From: Muribaculaceae bacterium
GTDB taxonomy: Bacteria; Bacteroidota; Bacteroidia; Bacteroidales; Muribaculaceae
Length of the DNA: 37,304 bases
Assembly: GCA_029061255.1 (NCBI GenBank)
Contig: JAIDSL010000036.1
Location: forward strand, 1-37,304
Direction: 5' to 3'
Shown one piece after another: positions 23,865-33,597 of this stretch. Under the pieces are notes generated by a model. It did not search any database and was not told the DNA's origin. It saw nothing but the letters and a program-made list of their open reading frames with translations. Numbering within the stretch: the first letter of the stretch is position 1; every line of letters starts with the position of its first letter. The translations under genes and the position numbers were made by a program.

Positions 23865-26800
23865 TCACATGTTTTTACCGTGACAGTTCTTATATTTCTT
23901 GCCGCTACCGCAAGGACATGGATCATTGCGACCTACTTTAGGTTGAGCCTTCATAGGCTGGCGCGGTTGCTGCGGACGGTTTACGTTCTGTGCAGCCTGA
24001 CGCTGGGCATTTTCACCCTCATAGGTCTCATGAGTCGTGGAATAGTTGGCATACGGATTTGAACCTGCAGGGGCACCGTATTCCTGGCGTATCTCCTGAG
24101 TGCGGGTGTAAGTGGCAGCCTGCGCATTTCGATGAGCTTGCATAGCTTGCGCACGGGCAGCCTGAGCCTTCTCAGCTTCCACACGTGCCTGTGCCTGTGC
24201 CTGCTGGGCAGCAAGCTGAGCCTCACGCATAGCCTTGGCCTCCTCATAATCAGGAGCGGCAAGCTTGCCGCGCATAAGGGTAGCTACAGCCTTGGAGTTC
24301 ATCTCCTCGAGCATATTCTTCCATAGGCCATAAGCCTCAAGCTTATAGATCACGAGAGGGTCTTTCTGCTCATAGCTTGCGTTTTGCACTGACTTGCGGA
24401 GCTCATCCATATCGCGGAGATGCTCCTGCCAAGCGCTGTCGATAGCCTGAAGAAGCACAGCCTTCTCAAATCCCTTTACGATAGGACGGCATTCATTGTC
24501 GTATGCCTCCTTGAGGTCGCAACGGATATTGAAGAAGCGACGCCCGTCTGTCACAGGCACACCTACCACGCCTTGCACACCACGCTCTTCCACAAACTCC
24601 TTGATATAAGGCATAGCAGAAGCTGCAATCTTGTCGCGGTTGCGGTAGTAAGTAGCAAGCGCCTCATCAGCGAGACGGTTGGCAATCTCATTTCTGTCAG
24701 CCTTGCGGAATTCATCCTCGCTAAATGGAGAATCGATGGCAAGGGTTTTGCGCACTTCCATGGTGAAGTCGTTGTAGTCATATCCCATGTCAGCGATGCT
24801 CTGGGCTGTATCGAAGATCATATTGGCGATATCAGTGCCGATACGCTCACCCTTGAGGGCATTCTGGCGCTTGCCATAGATGGCAGTACGCTGGGCGTTC
24901 ATCACGTCGTCATACTCCACAAGGCGCTTACGGATACCGAAGTTGTTCTCCTCCACTCTCTTCTGGGCCTTCTCAATAGCTCCGGTAAGCATCTTCGATT
25001 CAAGCATCTCACCTTCCTCGAAGCCCATCTTATCGAGCATCTTGAATACACGCTCGCCGGCAAATAGACGCATCAGGTTGTCTTCAAACGACACGAAGAA
25101 CACTGAGCTACCCGGGTCGCCCTGACGACCGGCACGACCACGAAGCTGGCGGTCGACACGGCGCGATTCATGGCGTTCGGTACCGATGATGGCAAGGCCA
25201 CCGGCCTCCTTCACTTCAGGCGGAAGCTTGATGTCGGTGCCTCGACCTGCCATATTGGTAGCGATAGTCACAGTGCCCGTCTTACCTGCCTGAGCCACGA
25301 TATCCGCCTCCTTCTGGTGGAGTTTTGCGTTGAGCACCTGATGCGGGATCTTGCGGAGCTGAAGCATACGGCTGAGGAGCTCTGATATCTCAACGGAAGT
25401 AGTGCCGACAAGGACAGGACGTCCTTGAGCCACCATATCCTCCACCTCCTTGATGACAGCATTATATTTCTCCTTCTTGGTGCGGTAGACACGGTCTTTT
25501 TGGTCGTTTCGTATCACAGGACGGTTGGTGGGGATCTCCACAACCTCCATCTTATAGATATCATAGAACTCTCCCGCCTCTGTCATGGCAGTACCGGTCA
25601 TACCGGCAAGCTTGCGATACATACGGAAGTAGTTCTGAAGAGTGATCGTAGCATAGGTCTGGGTAGCAGCCTCTACCTTCACTCCCTCCTTAGCCTCGAT
25701 AGCCTGATGCAAGCCATCAGAATAGCGACGACCTTCCATGATACGTCCGGTCTGCTCATCGACAATCTTTATCTTATTGTCGTCGATCACATATTCTATA
25801 TCCTTATCGAATAGAGTGTAGGCCTTAAGAAGCTGATTGACAGTATGCACGCGCTCCGACTTCACACTGTATTCCTGAAGCAGGTCGTCTTTACGCTGCT
25901 TCTTTTCTTCATCAGTGCCTTCCATATTCTCGACTTCAGCAAGCTGCGAAGTGATGTCGGGGAGCACAAAGAACTGCGGGTCCTGGGTAGTGTCGGTCAG
26001 CACCTGGATACCCTTGTCGGTCAGCTCAATGCTGTGGTTCTTCTCATCCACTACAAAGAAGAGGGGCTCTACGGCTATAGGCATCTCGCGGTTGTTGTCT
26101 TGCATATACTTCTCCTCCGTCTTCAGGAGGATAGGCTTGATACCCTCTTCGCTGAGATAACGGATAAGGGGACCATGCTTCGGAAGGCTCTTGTAGACAC
26201 GGAAGAGTGAAAGTCCGCCATCTTCGAGGAGTTCCTGGGCTGTAAGGGGTTTCTTCCCGTCGCCTTTGTCGAATTTCTTTATCTTTTCCGGATCTCCACT
26301 CATAGCAGCAGAAATCTTGTCTTTGGCATCCAGAAGGAGAGCCTGTGCCTGCTTGCGCTGTGCATTGACCACTTTCTCGACGTTGGGCTTAAACTCGTTG
26401 AACATCTGGTCGTCACCCTTAGGAATCGGACCTGAGATGATCAGCGGGGTACGCGCATCGTCGATGAGGACAGAGTCGGTCTCGTCGACAATGGCATAAT
26501 AATGGTCGTCACGCTGCACGAGGTCGGTGAGCTGGGTCGCCATATTGTCGCGAAGATAGTCGAAACCAAACTCGTTGTTTGTGCCGAAAGTGATATCGCT
26601 GCGGTAAGCCTTCCTACGCTCGGGGGAATTGGGCTCAGTCTTGTCGATACAAGCCACCGAAAGACCATGGAACTCATAAAGCGGCCCCATCCACTCGGAG
26701 TCACGCTTTGCGAGGTAGTCGTTGACAGTCACCACATGCACACCCTCGCCTGTGAGAGCATTAAGGAATACGGGGAGAGTAGCCACAAGGGTCTTACCTT

Positions 26801-27410
26801 CACCTGTAGCCATCTCAGCTATATTGTTTGAAGTCTTGTCGCCCTGAAGCACACCGTGCAGGACCATGCCGCCGATTAGCTGAACGTCGTAATGCACCAT
26901 ATCCCACTTCATCTCGTTGCCGCCGGCAACCCAAGAAGTCTTATAGATAGCCTTGTCGCCATCGATGCTCACGAAGTCCTTCCCTTCTGCAGCGAGAGTG
27001 CGGTCAAATTCGCTGGCAGTCACCTCGATGGTGTCGTTGGAGGCAAACCTGCGGGCAGTCTCCTTGATCACTGCAAACACCTCGGGAAGAGCCGCATCAA
27101 GCTTGCGGGCATACATCTTGTACATGTCTTCCTTAAGGCCATCGATTTCTTTCCAAAGAGGCTCGCGCTTGTCAAACTCCATAGTCTCGATCTGAGCGCG
27201 GATATCCGCCATCTTGTCTTTGTAAGTCTTGGCTTCTCCGCGTATGTCATCGCGGATCACGTTGATTCTATCGCGTAGTTCATCATTTGAGATGTCGCGG
27301 ATTTGCTCTGAAATCGGGTTGATTTCCTTCTGCAGGCGATTCCAGAGAGGACGCACTGCGCGCTCGCTCTGGTCGCCGAAAATTGTTTTAAGTATGTTGC
27401 TGAATCCCAT
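23865..27410 (-). CDS. secA: Preprotein translocase ATPase SecA
   Basis: An 1181-residue motor ATPase that pushes unfolded preproteins through SecYEG. Walker A is in MATGEGKT (Lys206), Walker B is DETD (309-312) in place of the common DEVD, then [13 protein letters not shown]. The helicase motifs [12 protein letters not shown] and [21 protein letters not shown] are intact. An Ala/Gln-rich charged linker precedes the C-terminal zinc-binding tail [13 protein letters not shown] (Cys1165, Cys1167, Cys1176, His1177), which binds SecB or phospholipid in other species. It is longer than E. coli SecA (901), as is usual in Bacteroidetes, with extra sequence around residues 330-500. First gene of a run with two GYF_2 proteins. 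Confidence 0.97.
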   Translation of the reverse strand: MGFSNILKTIFGDQSERAVRPLWNRLQKEINPISEQIRDISNDELRDRINVIRDDIRGEAKTYKDKMADIRAQIETMEFDKREPLWKEIDGLKEDMYKMYARKLDAALPEVFAVIKETARRFASNDTIEVTASEFDRTLAAEGKDFVSIDGDKAIYKTSWVAGGNEMKWDMVHYDVQLIGGMVLHGVLQGDKTSNNIAEMATGEGKTLVATLPVFLNALTGEGVHVVTVNDYLAKRDSEWMGPLYEFHGLSVACIDKTEPNSPERRKAYRSDITFGTNNEFGFDYLRDNMATQLTDLVQRDDHYYAIVDETDSVLIDDARTPLIISGPIPKGDDQMFNEFKPNVEKVVNAQRKQAQALLLDAKDKISAAMSGDPEKIKKFDKGDGKKPLTAQELLEDGGLSLFRVYKSLPKHGPLIRYLSEEGIKPILLKTEEKYMQDNNREMPIAVEPLFFVVDEKNHSIELTDKGIQVLTDTTQDPQFFVLPDITSQLAEVENMEGTDEEKKQRKDDLLQEYSVKSERVHTVNQLLKAYTLFDKDIEYVIDDNKIKIVDEQTGRIMEGRRYSDGLHQAIEAKEGVKVEAATQTYATITLQNYFRMYRKLAGMTGTAMTEAGEFYDIYKMEVVEIPTNRPVIRNDQKDRVYRTKKEKYNAVIKEVEDMVAQGRPVLVGTTSVEISELLSRMLQLRKIPHQVLNAKLHQKEADIVAQAGKTGTVTIATNMAGRGTDIKLPPEVKEAGGLAIIGTERHESRRVDRQLRGRAGRQGDPGSSVFFVSFEDNLMRLFAGERVFKMLDKMGFEEGEMLESKMLTGAIEKAQKRVEENNFGIRKRLVEYDDVMNAQRTAIYGKRQNALKGERIGTDIANMIFDTAQSIADMGYDYNDFTMEVRKTLAIDSPFSEDEFRKADRNEIANRLADEALATYYRNRDKIAASAMPYIKEFVEERGVQGVVGVPVTDGRRFFNIRCDLKEAYDNECRPIVKGFEKAVLLQAIDSAWQEHLRDMDELRKSVQNASYEQKDPLVIYKLEAYGLWKNMLEEMNSKAVATLMRGKLAAPDYEEAKAMREAQLAAQQAQAQARVEAEKAQAARAQAMQAHRNAQAATYTRTQEIRQEYGAPAGSNPYANYSTTHETYEGENAQRQAAQNVNRPQQPRQPMKAQPKVGRNDPCPCGSGKKYKNCHGKNM

Positions 27411-27449
27411 TTTTAATGAGAATTAAATTTATATTCTTGTATTAAAGCG

Positions 27450-27457
27450 CAAAGATA
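27450..27457 (-). promoter_or_regulatory. -7 box upstream of secA
   Basis: TATCTTTG on the minus strand, a full TAnnTTTG match 39 bases before the ATG. No TTTG is found 19-21 bases upstream, where a repeat array begins. Confidence 0.55.
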
Positions 27458-27464
27458 GTAAAAA

Positions 27465-27497
27465 TAATTCATAATTCATAATGCATAATGCATAATT
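27465..27497 (+). repeat. ATTCATAAT/ATGCATAAT array, upstream of secA
   Basis: Four 8-9-bp units directly behind the secA -7 box. A matching array in opposite orientation lies at 27652-27685, so the pair encloses the 18-bp repeats. Confidence 0.85.
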
Positions 27498-27532
27498 TTA
27501 ATGTATTCGGAAGCCTATTTTTATCGTTTTAT

Positions 27533-27625
27533 CGGACGCACGTGTTTTATCGGACGCTCGATTTTTAACGGACACTCAATTTTTACCGGACATTCGATTT
27601 TTACGGACGCACGAGCCGTGCGTCC
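27533..27625 (+). repeat. Degenerate 18-bp tandem repeat ending in a GGACGCAC hairpin (copy 3)
   Basis: Units starting CGGAC at 27533, 27551, 27569 and 27587 (18, 18, 18 and 17 bases), each ending in a T-rich run, are followed at 27604 by CGGACGCACGAGCC. That last part forms the perfect hairpin 27605-27625, identical to 548-568 and 12515-12535. Together with the flanking arrays this fills the 277-base gap between secA and the phosphatase-like gene; no gene is seen. Confidence 0.85.
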
Positions 27626-27651
27626 CTACTATGAGGATGAGTGGCGGCAAT

Positions 27652-27685
27652 GTAATTATGCATTATGAATTGCGCATTATGAATT
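27652..27685 (-). repeat. ATTATGCATTATGAATT array
   Basis: Three to four units in the orientation opposite to 27465-27497, ending at the stop codon of the phosphatase-like gene. Confidence 0.8.
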
Positions 27686-27687
27686 TA

Positions 27688-29265
27688 TTAGAAGGTGAGA
27701 GGCTTGTCGAAGGCGCCATTGGGACTCCGGATGCGCATCACCGAGCTTAGGGTGGGCGCTAAGGCAGTGGCATTGACTTCGCCATTTTCTATTTTTACCG
27801 GCACGCCGGGACCCATTATGAAAGCCGGGGTAGCCGGATTTCCTTCCCTCACCTGCCATGTGAGCACCGGGAGGCGCACATCATCGTTGACTGTCCATCC
27901 GGGAGCGAATTCCAGCCTGAGATCGCCCGCCGTCTTCGGGTCGATGCCGCGACCTATCCTGCGCAATTCAGGAGTGGTCTCCCCTACTATGTCAGTCAGC
28001 GACTTCACATCAGCAACACCGCTCATCATCACCACGAAGTCGCGCGCATCGCGGCTTACGTCGGCGAGATCAAGACCATGACGTTCAATCGTGGCATGGT
28101 CAAGATAGATCATATTGCGGAAACTTCCGTCTACGTACTGGTCGTTGCCATGCTTGGCACTGAGATATGAATTCAAAAGCGATGTGGCTCGCTTCATCGA
28201 GAATTTTCCGGTGGGTATCCTATAGCGAGCCTCGTCTTCAGCCGACTCATCGAAATATCCTGTCGACACGAGGAATATCAATGCATTTTCCAGCCCCACA
28301 CTCTCATTGACAGCCTTCAGCAACCGCCCGAGCTGTCCGTCGAGTCGCAGATAACTGTCTTGCATCTCCAGGCGCATGTCGCTGTCGACGCCATGTTTGT
28401 AAGGGGCCACGGTATATCCGACGTTGAGCATGTCTATCACGTCACCTCTCTGCCCGAGCTGAAGACTCTTGATATAGTCGATGGCTATATCCGTCACCTC
28501 GGTATTTACGAGAGCTGACTCCTTGTAGTTGACATAGCGGTCGCTGTTTTTCTTTGGGAAAGTATGCCTGAAAGGGATATATTTCTTCTGTGCAGGCACC
28601 CCGTCGTAGCTGTCAAGGGGCTTGCTGGGGGTCCAGACCATAGTGTCGAGCCGCTCAGCAAGGGGTTTTTGATAGTTGCGCTGCGACATCATATTGGGCA
28701 CATCCTTATAGTAGGTAGTGGTGGCCCATTTTCCGGATTCATCTGAAATCCAGAAAGCACTGTTTCCGGCATGCCCTGCCATAATGATGGCCTGCATAGC
28801 ATCAGGAGCTATGCTATAGATTCCACCCAGGCCCACGCCGTCTACAGCCAATTCGTCGCTGAGTGTAGAGATCCGCAAGCCGTTTGGGCTATAGGTTTCA
28901 TTGGTGAAGTTGCCAATTGTAGCCGGATCATGAAGCACCGGCATAGGATACTTGGAAGCCGGGTCAAACAGTTTTTCAGCCGGTATGCCTGAAGCAGAAG
29001 CATAATTGCCGGTATATACTATAGCCGTAGAGCTGACAATGTCAAGGTCTTCGACATTATAATCAACATTTTTCAGATATAGTCCACGGTTTTTCAGAAG
29101 ATTAAATCCATCTTTTCCGAAGCGCGAACTAAGGAAATCTATATAGTCGGTGCGCAACTGGTCGACCATAATACCGACTACGAGTTTTGGTCGGGTTGGG
29201 TCAGCCATTGCCACCGTCGAAATACCGACGAGCCCGCAAAGGACGGAAGTCAGCAATCTATTCAT
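27688..29265 (-). CDS. Alkaline-phosphatase-superfamily protein, catalytic residues apparently lost
   Basis: A 525-residue exported protein with a signal peptide (~1-21). KLVVGIMVDQLRTDYIDFLSSRFG and YTGNYASASGIPAEKLFD, together with YSIAPDAMQAIIMAGHAGNSAFWI and QDSYLRLDGQLGRLL, place it in the PafA/nucleotide pyrophosphatase-like superfamily common in Bacteroidetes. One metal ligand, Asp35, is kept. The stretch that normally carries the nucleophile Thr before GHASIYTG reads DIVSSTAIVYTG, and the usual SDHG metal motif reads STGYFDES. The active site therefore seems to be missing and it may be a binding or structural protein. It overlaps the Lnb-like gene by 4 bases. Confidence 0.8.
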   Translation of the reverse strand: MNRLLTSVLCGLVGISTVAMADPTRPKLVVGIMVDQLRTDYIDFLSSRFGKDGFNLLKNRGLYLKNVDYNVEDLDIVSSTAIVYTGNYASASGIPAEKLFDPASKYPMPVLHDPATIGNFTNETYSPNGLRISTLSDELAVDGVGLGGIYSIAPDAMQAIIMAGHAGNSAFWISDESGKWATTTYYKDVPNMMSQRNYQKPLAERLDTMVWTPSKPLDSYDGVPAQKKYIPFRHTFPKKNSDRYVNYKESALVNTEVTDIAIDYIKSLQLGQRGDVIDMLNVGYTVAPYKHGVDSDMRLEMQDSYLRLDGQLGRLLKAVNESVGLENALIFLVSTGYFDESAEDEARYRIPTGKFSMKRATSLLNSYLSAKHGNDQYVDGSFRNMIYLDHATIERHGLDLADVSRDARDFVVMMSGVADVKSLTDIVGETTPELRRIGRGIDPKTAGDLRLEFAPGWTVNDDVRLPVLTWQVREGNPATPAFIMGPGVPVKIENGEVNATALAPTLSSVMRIRSPNGAFDKPLTF

Positions 29266-30488
29266 TTCTTTCTTTTTTTCTGTTTAAGTTTTAAGATTCC
29301 ATTAATGAAGAGTATAGCATCAGAGAGAGGAAGAATACTCCAAAGCATCGGCCAAACAGCAGAGTTGACATCTTGCAATGCAACCGGAGAACCTATAACA
29401 CCTAAAAATATTGTCAGTCCCAATGCCATCAAGATATTATAGAATGCCATGGCATTGAGTGGCAGTCTCCACGACTTGAACCAAATCCCGACTGCGACAA
29501 TGAGCTGCAGGGGATTGAGCCAAAGCAAGAGCAAATTGGGTGATGTGGCCTCATGCTCTGAGAAGAATACGAGGAAAGTCACTATGCATCCGGCAATGCC
29601 CGCCACGAGGAAATATAGAGAAATCCACCATTTCAACAATATCCCCTTTGACATATATGCAAATAGCGTGCCAAGACTCAGCAAGAGCATCACTATACCC
29701 ACGGCCATCGGCGTGAGATACCAAGGGGTGGGAGGAAGAGTCGGATCGACATATCCGGGGAAGAGAATGTTGGTTTGGCTCACGAGAGGCTCGCCGCCAA
29801 TGAAGGCCTGCGCCAACTTGGCTTGCAGCACAGGAGGAGCAAAAGTGTCCTCATCCTTGGCAAGGGGATAGTCGAGCCCGCTTCCAAGCACGAGATCGAT
29901 GCCAAACTGATACCATGGATAGTTTCGATGGAAATGCCTCATTTCCGAGCGGAAAGTAGGGAAAAAGAGCGTGTCGGGAAGAGCAATCTCCCTGCCGGTA
30001 GACTGAGTGACCCTCTTCCAAGGGCGCGTAGCACAGTTATCGCGAACATAGTTGTAGCGATATACCCTGTTTTCCGGCAGCGATTCAATCTGAAGCAATT
30101 CCCGGAGTTTTTTCGCCTCTTCCTGCGATAGATTCAGCACCTGCTCAGTGACACGCGATCCGCGCCTCACATAAGGGGGCATAAAGCGCTCGAAACGATA
30201 GCCGTAGACCATATAATCGGTCTCTCCCTTGCAGAAGCGGTAGATGAAATTAGGGGAAGTAAAGTCAAAGATACCGTAGTTCCACACCGAATCCATCTTC
30301 TCGCTCCTGATTCGTATGGCTGCATGCCCGCAGAGCTCGTAGACATCCGGCCCCGGATCGCACGTCAGTATACTTACAGTAAGGTCTTCCTCTCCATCGA
30401 GGGGGAAGACCGAATCGGTCCTCTCCTGAGCTGTCACGCTGCAGGAGAGGTAAATAATCACTATCAATATCCGTAATAATCGGGTCAT
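29262..30488 (-). CDS. DUF4105 / Lnb-type membrane protein, candidate lipoprotein N-acyltransferase
   Basis: A 408-residue protein with a signal peptide or first helix (1-20), a periplasmic domain (~25-250) and about five membrane helices (~255-400), ending in a Lys-rich tail. The periplasmic part carries CGHAAIRI (His55) and YNYVRDNCATRP (Cys152), the conserved pair of the DUF4105 (Lnb N-terminal) family. I recall that members of this family act as N-acyltransferases that mature lipoproteins in Bacteroidetes, which lack Lnt; the assignment here is by domain only. It starts 2 bases after asnS and overlaps the next gene by 4 bases, so it is part of the same transcript. Confidence 0.8.
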   Translation of the reverse strand: MTRLLRILIVIIYLSCSVTAQERTDSVFPLDGEEDLTVSILTCDPGPDVYELCGHAAIRIRSEKMDSVWNYGIFDFTSPNFIYRFCKGETDYMVYGYRFERFMPPYVRRGSRVTEQVLNLSQEEAKKLRELLQIESLPENRVYRYNYVRDNCATRPWKRVTQSTGREIALPDTLFFPTFRSEMRHFHRNYPWYQFGIDLVLGSGLDYPLAKDEDTFAPPVLQAKLAQAFIGGEPLVSQTNILFPGYVDPTLPPTPWYLTPMAVGIVMLLLSLGTLFAYMSKGILLKWWISLYFLVAGIAGCIVTFLVFFSEHEATSPNLLLLWLNPLQLIVAVGIWFKSWRLPLNAMAFYNILMALGLTIFLGVIGSPVALQDVNSAVWPMLWSILPLSDAILFINGILKLKQKKRKK

Positions 30489-30490
30489 TC

Positions 30491-31888
30491 TTAGAATTCG
30501 CAGTTGTTCGGATAGCGGGGGAAAGGAATTACGTCGCGGATGTTCTGCATTCCTGTCACGAAGAGTATCAGACGCTCAAAGCCAAGACCGAAACCGGAGT
30601 GAGGCACAGTGCCAAACTTGCGGGTATCGAGATACCAGTCCATGCCTTCAAGCCCCTGGTCGGCCATGCGCTGCTTGAGCTTGTCGTAGCTCTCCTCACG
30701 CTGGCTTCCGCCGATGATCTCTCCAATCTTGGGGAAGAGCACGTCCATGGCTCGCACTGTCTTTCCGTCGTCGTTGAGCTTCATATAGAAAGCCTTGATC
30801 TCCTTCGGATAGTCAGTGAGGATGACCGGCTTCTTGAAGTGCTGCTCCACGAGGTAACGCTCATGCTCAGAAGCGAGGTCAACACCCCAATATACGGGGA
30901 ATTCAAACTTCTTACCGCTTTCCTCAAGAATCTTGATGCCCTCAGTGTAGGGAAGGCGGACGAAATCATTGTTGATGACGAAATTGAGTCGGTCTATCAG
31001 CTCCTTGTCGAAGTGCTCGGCAAGGAATTCGATGTCGTCGCGGCAATGCTCGAGAGCGTAAGAGATGCAATACTTCACAAACTCCTCGGCAAGATCCATA
31101 TTGTCTTCAATCTCATAGAAAGCCATCTCAGGCTCGATCATCCAGAACTCTGAGAGGTGGCGCGGAGTATTGGAGTTTTCAGCACGGAAAGTGGGGCCGA
31201 AGGTATAGATGCAACCGAGGGCGGTAGCACCAAGCTCCCCTTCGAGCTGGCCGCTCACAGTCAGGGATGCCATCTTTCCGAAGAAATCCTGCGAATAATC
31301 CACCTTTCCGTCCTTATCTTTCGGGAGCTCGTCGAGAGGAAGGGTGGTCACCTGGAACTGTGCTCCTGCACCCTCACAGTCAGAAGCTGTGATAAGCGGG
31401 GTATGGAAATAATAGAATCCCTTATCGTTGAAAAACTTATGGATAGCGTAAGCCAAGGCATGGCGGATACGGAGCACAGCGCCGAATGTATTGGTGCGTG
31501 GGCGAAGATGTGCTATCTCGCGGAGGAACTCAAGGGAGTGTCCCTTCTTCTGCAGCGGATAGTCAGCCACGCTTGCAGTGCCGTAGATCTCAATCTCATC
31601 AGCCTGCACCTCGATGGCCTGGCCCTTGCCCTGTGAGGCAACCGCCTGACCCTGCACGTGGATAGAAGCGCCGGTAGTGACATCCTTGAGGGATTCTTCC
31701 GGAATCTTGGCAAAATCCACTACAATCTGCACATTCTTGATCGAAGATCCGTCGTTGAGGGCGATGAAAGCCACATTTTTGTTGCCACGGCGGGTACGCA
31801 CCCAGCCTTTGACATCCACCTCAGAGCCGATGTATTTTTCAGGGTCGGCAAGGAGGGCTTTGACGGTAGTACGTTTGATATCTTGCAT
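30491..31888 (-). CDS. asnS: Asparaginyl-tRNA synthetase
   Basis: A 465-residue class IIb aminoacyl-tRNA synthetase that charges tRNA-Asn. The N-terminal OB-fold (~15-105; [26 protein letters not shown]) binds the anticodon. Motif 2 is [18 protein letters not shown] and motif 3 [29 protein letters not shown]. The APRHL-like element and the [10 protein letters not shown] end point to AsnRS rather than AspRS. The start lies 17 bases after the rluB-type gene, preceded by an A-rich TCAAACCAAA start region; the stop is 2 bases before the Lnb-like gene. Confidence 0.96.
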   Translation of the reverse strand: MQDIKRTTVKALLADPEKYIGSEVDVKGWVRTRRGNKNVAFIALNDGSSIKNVQIVVDFAKIPEESLKDVTTGASIHVQGQAVASQGKGQAIEVQADEIEIYGTASVADYPLQKKGHSLEFLREIAHLRPRTNTFGAVLRIRHALAYAIHKFFNDKGFYYFHTPLITASDCEGAGAQFQVTTLPLDELPKDKDGKVDYSQDFFGKMASLTVSGQLEGELGATALGCIYTFGPTFRAENSNTPRHLSEFWMIEPEMAFYEIEDNMDLAEEFVKYCISYALEHCRDDIEFLAEHFDKELIDRLNFVINNDFVRLPYTEGIKILEESGKKFEFPVYWGVDLASEHERYLVEQHFKKPVILTDYPKEIKAFYMKLNDDGKTVRAMDVLFPKIGEIIGGSQREESYDKLKQRMADQGLEGMDWYLDTRKFGTVPHSGFGLGFERLILFVTGMQNIRDVIPFPRYPNNCEF

Positions 31889-31905
31889 TTTGGTTTGATT
31901 TGAGT

Positions 31906-33324
31906 TTATTCGAAAGAGCCCATGCGGAGGAAGTTCACCTCTTCCTGAGTGAGGTATCTCCAGCGTCCGCGGGGGAGGTTCTTCTTAGTCAGTCCGGCGA
32001 AGTAGACGCGGTCGAGTTTTGTCACGCGATAGCCAAGGTGTTCGAAGATGCGGCGGACGATACGGTTGCGCCCGCTGTGGATCTCAATGCCTGCCTGGTT
32101 GCGGTCAGTGTCGTTGGCATAAGAGATAGCATCAGCATGGATTTCGCCATCCTCGAGTTCGATGCCATCGGCGATGCGCTGCATGTCTTCCTCAGAGATG
32201 TCCTTGTCGGTCCACACATGATATATTTTCTTCTTGACAAACTTCGGGTGAGTGAGCTTTGAAGCGAGTTCGCCGTCGTTGGTCAGGAGGAGAACACCGG
32301 TAGTGTTGCGGTCGAGTCGGCCTACAGGGTATATTCTCTCACGGCATGCGCCCTTCACTACATCGAGCACAGTCATGCGTCCGTTGGGGTCGTCGCTTGT
32401 AGTCACGCAATCCTTGGGTTTGTTGAGGAGCACGTAGCATTTGCGTTCGGGAGTCACCACTTTGTCTTCGCACTTCACTACGTCGTCACGGTTGATCTTG
32501 GTGCCGAGTTCGGTCACCACTACATCGTTGACTGTGACGAGTCCGGCTGCGATCTTCTCGTCGGCTTCGCGGCGGGAGCAGATGCCGGAGTTTGCCATAA
32601 ACTTGTTGAGGCGGATCGGTTCGTTCGGATCGATGTCGTCGATTACATAGTCGATCTGGCGGGGACGTGGGATAAACTTCATGCCCGGCTTCTGGTTCTT
32701 TTGGAATCCACCCTGGCGTTTCTGGTAGCCGCCTTGCTGTCCGCCCTGGCGGTTGTAGCCACCCTGGCGGTTCTGGTAGCCGCCCTGCTGTCCGCCTTGG
32801 CGGTTGTAGCCACCCTGGCGGTTCTGGTATCCGCCCTGCTGTCCACCCTGACGGTTGTAGCCACCCTGGCGGTTATAATTGTTCTGGCGTTTTTGGTATC
32901 CGCCCTGCTGTCCGGGCTGGCGGTTGTAGCCACCCTGGCGGTTCTGGTAAGTGCCTTGGGTCTGGGTAGACTGGTAAGAGTTTTCCGAAGTGGTAGTGGT
33001 AGATTCGGAATCAGTGGAATATCTCTTGTATCCGTCTTCAGAAGAGTTGTTGTTCTGATAGTTACGGTTATACGTGTTAGTGCGTTGCTGATAAGCGGGA
33101 CGCGCCTGACGGTTGTATCCGGACTCTTCCCTGTTATGGTAGGCGTTGGAATAACTGTTCTGGTATGATTGGCGTGGTCTCGGTTGGAAGCCGCGCTGTG
33201 TGAATTCGGGTCTTTCGGTACCTTTATAAGGTCTTGACTGGAAATACTGGTCTTTGTTTTCCGTGTTTTCTGAAGTGGTAGGCAGTGCCCCGATTCTTGG
33301 TCTCTTGGGTTTCTTCTCTTCCAT
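31906..33324 (-). CDS. RluB-type pseudouridine synthase with long disordered repeat N-terminus
   Basis: A 472-residue protein in two parts. The C-terminal ~235 residues are a standard rRNA pseudouridine synthase of the RluB/RsuA family: an S4 RNA-binding domain ([22 protein letters not shown], ~237-285) and the catalytic domain with [20 protein letters not shown] (catalytic Asp337) and [15 protein letters not shown]. The first ~215 residues are low-complexity, rich in Gly, Gln, Asn, Tyr and Arg, with 17-residue repeats [17 protein letters not shown] at 131-147 and 154-204. Such an RGG/QGGY tail suggests RNA binding or condensate formation; that is inference. First gene of the asnS-Lnb run, from a clear promoter. 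Confidence 0.93.
   Translation of the reverse strand: MEEKKPKRPRIGALPTTSENTENKDQYFQSRPYKGTERPEFTQRGFQPRPRQSYQNSYSNAYHNREESGYNRQARPAYQQRTNTYNRNYQNNNSSEDGYKRYSTDSESTTTTSENSYQSTQTQGTYQNRQGGYNRQPGQQGGYQKRQNNYNRQGGYNRQGGQQGGYQNRQGGYNRQGGQQGGYQNRQGGYNRQGGQQGGYQKRQGGFQKNQKPGMKFIPRPRQIDYVIDDIDPNEPIRLNKFMANSGICSRREADEKIAAGLVTVNDVVVTELGTKINRDDVVKCEDKVVTPERKCYVLLNKPKDCVTTSDDPNGRMTVLDVVKGACRERIYPVGRLDRNTTGVLLLTNDGELASKLTHPKFVKKKIYHVWTDKDISEEDMQRIADGIELEDGEIHADAISYANDTDRNQAGIEIHSGRNRIVRRIFEHLGYRVTKLDRVYFAGLTKKNLPRGRWRYLTQEEVNFLRMGSFE
32713..32934 (-). repeat. 51-bp in-frame repeats in the RluB-type gene
   Basis: Four copies of a 51-bp unit (17 codons), the first separated from the other three by 18 bp. 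The nearly identical DNA makes copy-number change by slippage or recombination likely without loss of frame. Confidence 0.9.
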
Positions 33325-33432
33325 TAATTTTTTGTTTAAAGTTGGCGCATGACATCGCTGCCATTTTTACAAGTCGCCGGTTATTTACATGTTGCTTTTT
33401 ATGGTTGTTGCAAACTTGGTGCAATTGCGATG

Positions 33433-33464
33433 CAAAAATACAATTTTTTTTTTGAATTTGCAAA
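33433..33464 (-). promoter_or_regulatory. Promoter of the rluB-type/asnS/Lnb operon
   Basis: Minus strand: TTTG (33461-33464), 20 bases, TATTTTTG (33433-33440), a full consensus match. The leader to the ATG at 33324 is about 100 nt; I see no strong structure in it. Confidence 0.8.
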
Positions 33465-33484
33465 TGTTAGATAAAAAAAAGGAA

Positions 33485-33593
33485 GGGAGGCTGGGAAGCC
33501 TCCCTTCTATATTTGATGCGCTTACTACTCAGTTTGACTCGGGTGGCGGTTGGGACTTGCTTTAGCTTGGGCGAAGCCAAACCGCCGTCCCAT
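33485..33593. repeat. Composite palindromic element downstream of the Omp28-like gene
   Basis: In order: GGGAGGCT/AGCCTCCC hairpin (33485-33504), the TGCGCTTACTACT module (33517-33539), and a 49-bp module (33545-33593). The 49-bp module has nested palindromes GGCGGTT/AACCGCC and GGGAC/GTCCC around a GCTT-GGGC-GAAGC core. It ends 4 bases from the stop codon of the Omp28-like gene. The 49-bp module is repeated without change at 35553-35601. Confidence 0.9.
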
Positions 33594-33597
33594 AGGG

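Noticed and set aside
24420-25067. 215-residue plus-strand open frame inside secA
   Set aside because: Antisense shadow of SecA motifs; composition without recognisable domain.
30599-31153. 184-residue plus-strand open frame inside asnS
   Set aside because: Antisense shadow; no recognisable domain or promoter.
31888-31905. TTTTGGTTTGATTT between asnS and rluB-type gene as a second copy of the 1178-1192 operator arm
   Set aside because: Only one arm is present and on the coding strand it is an ordinary A-rich start region, so the match is probably chance.
32701-33168. 155-residue Leu/Ala/Val-repeat plus-strand open frame
   Set aside because: It is the antisense reading of the RluB tail repeats; the apparent membrane helices come from the repeat DNA.
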